Positions 61,095 through 64,000 of a DNA stretch of 64,000 nt are shown one piece after another. The position numbers and the translations under genes were made by a program. The DNA comes from Larus michahellis (Eukaryota > Chordata > Aves > Charadriiformes > Laridae). Position 1 is the first letter of the stretch. Each line of letters begins with the position of its first letter. The DNA is taken from positions 127,408,224 through 127,472,223 of the forward strand of contig NC_133898.1 of assembly GCF_964199755.1 (NCBI RefSeq). Reading direction: 5' to 3'. The notes under the pieces were generated by a model. That model ran no database searches, had not been told where the DNA came from, and saw nothing but the letters and a program-made list of their open reading frames with translations.

Positions 61095-61124
<30 letters not shown>
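61095..61124. repeat. Homopolymer of 30 T
   Basis: Thirty uninterrupted T, preceded by a pyrimidine-rich stretch from about 61065. On the transcript strand this is a 30-A run; no adjacent LINE or SINE body was recognised. Confidence 0.95.
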
Positions 61125-61127
<3 letters not shown>

Positions 61128-62741
61128 CTTTATAAGTGTTTTGCTATCGGCATGTGCCAGGGGAAAAAGGAGAGGCAGCAACCACTTCATTCAGAAATAG
61201 AAGTGGAAACGCTGCACTCGGAGACATTGGGTATTGTCCCGGAGCGGTGGGAGGACGCAGCCTGCAGCAGGCAGCCAGCCCACAAAGGCTGACGGATCTC
61301 ATCGTCTGCTCTCCCGGAAACCTCCCCCATCTCCCCCCGGTGACATTTCTCTTGTCTACAAATGGGATTTGCTGATATTTTGTGATTTCCCAGGACTTTC
61401 CTTTGCCCTGCCTGCCTCACAAAGTGGGTTTGCTCAGTTTCCTGTGCACACACCCATGTACGTACATGTATCATTACTTGTCTCCTTCTAAATGGCCTTA
61501 TCTGCCAGTCACAATTTCTGCAGCCTGCAATTTCGATCACTTTTAAATGAAACCCATGCTGGCCTTAGTAATCATAATGTCATTTACAATTTACCACAAA
61601 ACACGTTTATTCAGTTAGTAGCACATTGAAGAAAGAGAACTCCATATGAACTCTCTGCTGAAGCCCTAATCTGATTATTTCCTCATGAAAATCCAAGCAG
61701 GGGTGCTTGTAAGAGGGGTCTGAGAGGAGAAGGAAAAAGTGAGTTCTGGCCACAGCTGACTCTCATAATCAATGCGAATAGATAAGTGACGCAGCGTGTC
61801 AGGGCCAGCAGCTAATCTGCCCTGGGGCTTTCCTCTAAAAAAGGCCAGAGTGGACAGGACTTAATAAATACTGAGTGACCACTGAGTATTGAGCTGACAT
61901 GTGCTATTTACATTGGCGATGAACAATAACAGTGATAAATTCCAGAAGCGTCCCCTCGCAGTGGGTGAAATTAGATTAAACAGGTTATATTTGGAGGTGC
62001 GTGTGTGCTTGCACACACACGTGTGTGAGAGAGGGGAAAAAAGTGGGGAAAGAAAGAAAGAGAAACCTGGTGTGAGTCAACAGGAGACTCTACAAATGGG
62101 TGGGAAAGATGAAAAAGATGATCATATCTGTAGTCATTTGTGAACAGGTGAGGCTGAACATCACATTGGGAACTGTGGGCACCTGAAGAAGGGAAGAGGG
62201 CATGTGTGTATTGGGCTCTTTCATGGACACGTGTGCCGGGTGTGTGTCCCACTCTGTGCATGAAAGAAAGAGAAATAATACATGGAAAGAGTGTGTGTCC
62301 ACCCTCCCCAGCTATTTCCTCAGCCTCAGAGAGCAGACTTTGCTTTACACACATTCCCCTACCATCAAATCAAGTTTATTATTTAATTACATACATGCAC
62401 GCACGTACATAAACACACAAACATATATATCTATATGAGATTTTAACACTCAGGTTGCTTCTAGGGCTCCTGACAAATATTAACTTTGTGTCAATATTTG
62501 TCCTTCCTGTCGTGAAATGAGGATTTTCCACCTCATTTCACATTTGAAAAGAAAAATGCGCCGAGGGGGTCCTCTTTGCTTAGGAAAAAAAAACACCACC
62601 ACCACCAACATCTCATATCCTTTATTTAGAAAAATGGAGCAGGGGGGAAGGAGGGAAGAGTATTTTTAAAATAGATGTTTTGACTTAAAGGCACACAGAG
62701 CCCTTTGCAAGTCTCCTGCCTTTTCCCTAGTTCCCCAATGC

Positions 62742-62769
62742 CAAATAAATAAAATAAAATAAAATAAAT
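62742..62769. repeat. (AAAAT)n short microsatellite
   Basis: AAATAAATAAAATAAAATAA and continuation, about five units. Confidence 0.9.
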
Positions 62770-63702
62770 TCTACATTTAAAATTGAATGAAATACATCAG
62801 CATTAATGATTTTCCCCTTCAGGTTAACACCACCATTTCCTTCAATAATTTTTACCCATTTTGTGATAGATTTCACAATTCATGGTACAAGGAAAAATAT
62901 AGCCATTTTTTGACAAAAACAAAAGGCAATGTCATTTTTTTATCAAAATAAAATAAATCTCCCGCAATTTTCTTTCCATCCGACTGGATTTGCCCGTCAG
63001 TTATTTCTAATTTAACTACAATTATAGTTACAAAAATATAAAAGCGAGTCGGGGAAGAAGGGGGAGGGGAGAGATAAATGGGACACTGTTTAGAAATTGC
63101 GATTCATTGGCCTTGGGCTGGCCAGCACATATCTTTGCTGAGGGGGAAATATTCATCAGCATTAACTGTTCCTTTTGACCTGCTGACATTCAAATGTGAA
63201 ATAAAAAAAAAAAAGGTCCAGCAATAGTACCTTAGAAATCCAGTGAAGGTAAATTATTCGTAGGTTGTTTTTTTTTTGCTATACAAAAGGTTTTCTACAT
63301 TTTGTGAGTTCAGACATTTCCCATAAATAATTTTGGCCCCAATTCTCTTGTCCAGTCCCTGGTACAGGGTTGGCATGCCTACACACGCATCCTTTGAAAG
63401 CAAAGGCTCTGCACACACTTGTAAATCTTTATATAGGTACATGAGAACAAGCCCATTAGCTTCAGCAGACGCTTAAACAAGGCATCCCCATTGTTTTTAG
63501 AAATCCCACTAACTGTAAATTAGGGATATCACTCAACTGAGTTTAGCGGTGTTCCCATGGGCAATAAACACACAGATATGCAAAGTCAAGTAGCTTATTT
63601 GTGGCAGGTTTTTTGCAAAGTGTGTGTTAGGATCAAACGCCCAGGAACGCATGGAGCCATGCATGCTTGCTCACGTATTTGTGTACATACGTGTGTGAGA
63701 TA

Positions 63703-63728
63703 CAAACACACACACACATATATATACT
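63703..63728. repeat. (CA)n(TA)n microsatellite
   Basis: AAACACACACACACATATAT followed by ATACTC. Confidence 0.9.
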
Positions 63729-64000
63729 CATAGCAGGGACTGTGTAAATAAAAAGAGAGTGATTGCTTTAGGCTGTTAATCTTTTCTTTTAAAGAAAATG
63801 ATTTTAGAAGGAAATTAATCTCATAACATCATACTGTGTGGGTTTTTATGCTCTCCTGTTTATCGTTCCTCCATAAAAAACTTTGAAGCCCCTGGCCAAT
63901 TACAGTCACGTTTGTGGACTCAAAGATATTGTGTTCCTACAAGTTTTGCTAAAGTAGGAGCCCAAGTACAAAAAAAATGGTTATTAGTGCTTCCACAGAA

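Larger units (their letters stand above)
58352..64000 (-). other. PKHD1 upstream intron (partial), no exon seen
   Basis: This is the 3' part of the intron before exon A. No minus-strand exon ending with a phase-1 donor, as exon A requires, was found. It includes an L3/CR1 fossil (58600-58742), a CR1 copy (59285-59919), a 30-T run (61095-61124), and CA and TA microsatellites. Open frames at 61.2-62.4 kb overlap on both strands without splice sites and are not taken as genes. The interval of about 61500-63200 is long, unique and AT-rich and could include conserved regulatory DNA. Confidence 0.6.

Noticed and set aside
61187..61540. 117-codon minus-strand frame upstream of exon A
   Set aside because: No acceptor and donor in the phase needed by exon A, Cys/Trp/Arg-scattered composition, and overlapping frames on the other strand.
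61971..62354. 127-codon minus-strand frame with Cys/His-rich sequence
   Set aside because: Overlaps several plus-strand frames of similar quality and lies in GT/CA-rich sequence; no exon signals.
1..64000. CRISPR arrays, prokaryotic defence or toxin systems, tRNA or rRNA genes, retroviral genes
   Set aside because: None seen. The window is vertebrate noncoding DNA with one gene, and the tandem repeats are ordinary microsatellites without spacer structure.

Overview
The window looks like avian (bird) genomic DNA. It is AT-rich and gene-poor, and it is littered with 5'-truncated CR1 LINEs whose 3' ends carry the 8-bp tail repeat ATTCTATG or its variants ATTCTGTG and ATTCCGTG. Older L3/CR1-type fossils of the kind shared among reptiles and birds are also present. 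The species cannot be named from the sequence alone.

One protein-coding gene is supported, on the minus strand: the 3' end of PKHD1 (fibrocystin). Six exons, in transcript order 58351-57346, 43023-42888, 41918-41831, 36687-36580, 32372-32217 and 26553-26201, join with matching split codons at every junction. They encode the last 614 residues or so: an extracellular stalk with a large cysteine- and N-glycosylation-bearing exon, an immunoglobulin/filamin-like segment, one transmembrane helix followed by CWFKKSK (similar to the published fibrocystin ciliary-targeting motif), and a short hydrophilic cytoplasmic tail. The start of the gene lies beyond base 64000. No earlier exon was found between 58352 and 64000.

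Layout: 1-26200 is intergenic DNA downstream of PKHD1, with CR1 fragments, microsatellites and a 17-copy perfect hexanucleotide array. Bases 26201-58351 hold the six exons and five introns. An intron at 39.9-41.5 kb contains a CR1 copy whose reverse-transcriptase frame is open for about 500 codons. Bases 58352-64000 are the start of the next upstream intron, again with CR1 copies and long AT-rich single-copy stretches.

I found no CRISPR array, prokaryotic-type defence system, tRNA or rRNA gene, recognisable retroviral genes, or undescribed multigene system. The points most worth following up are PKHD1 details: a candidate 30-bp symmetric micro-exon in the tail, a weak and possibly alternative donor in exon C, and a tail shorter than in mammals. 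The long intronic CR1 frame is the other. Coordinates of repeats are by eye and accurate to roughly 10-20 bases.
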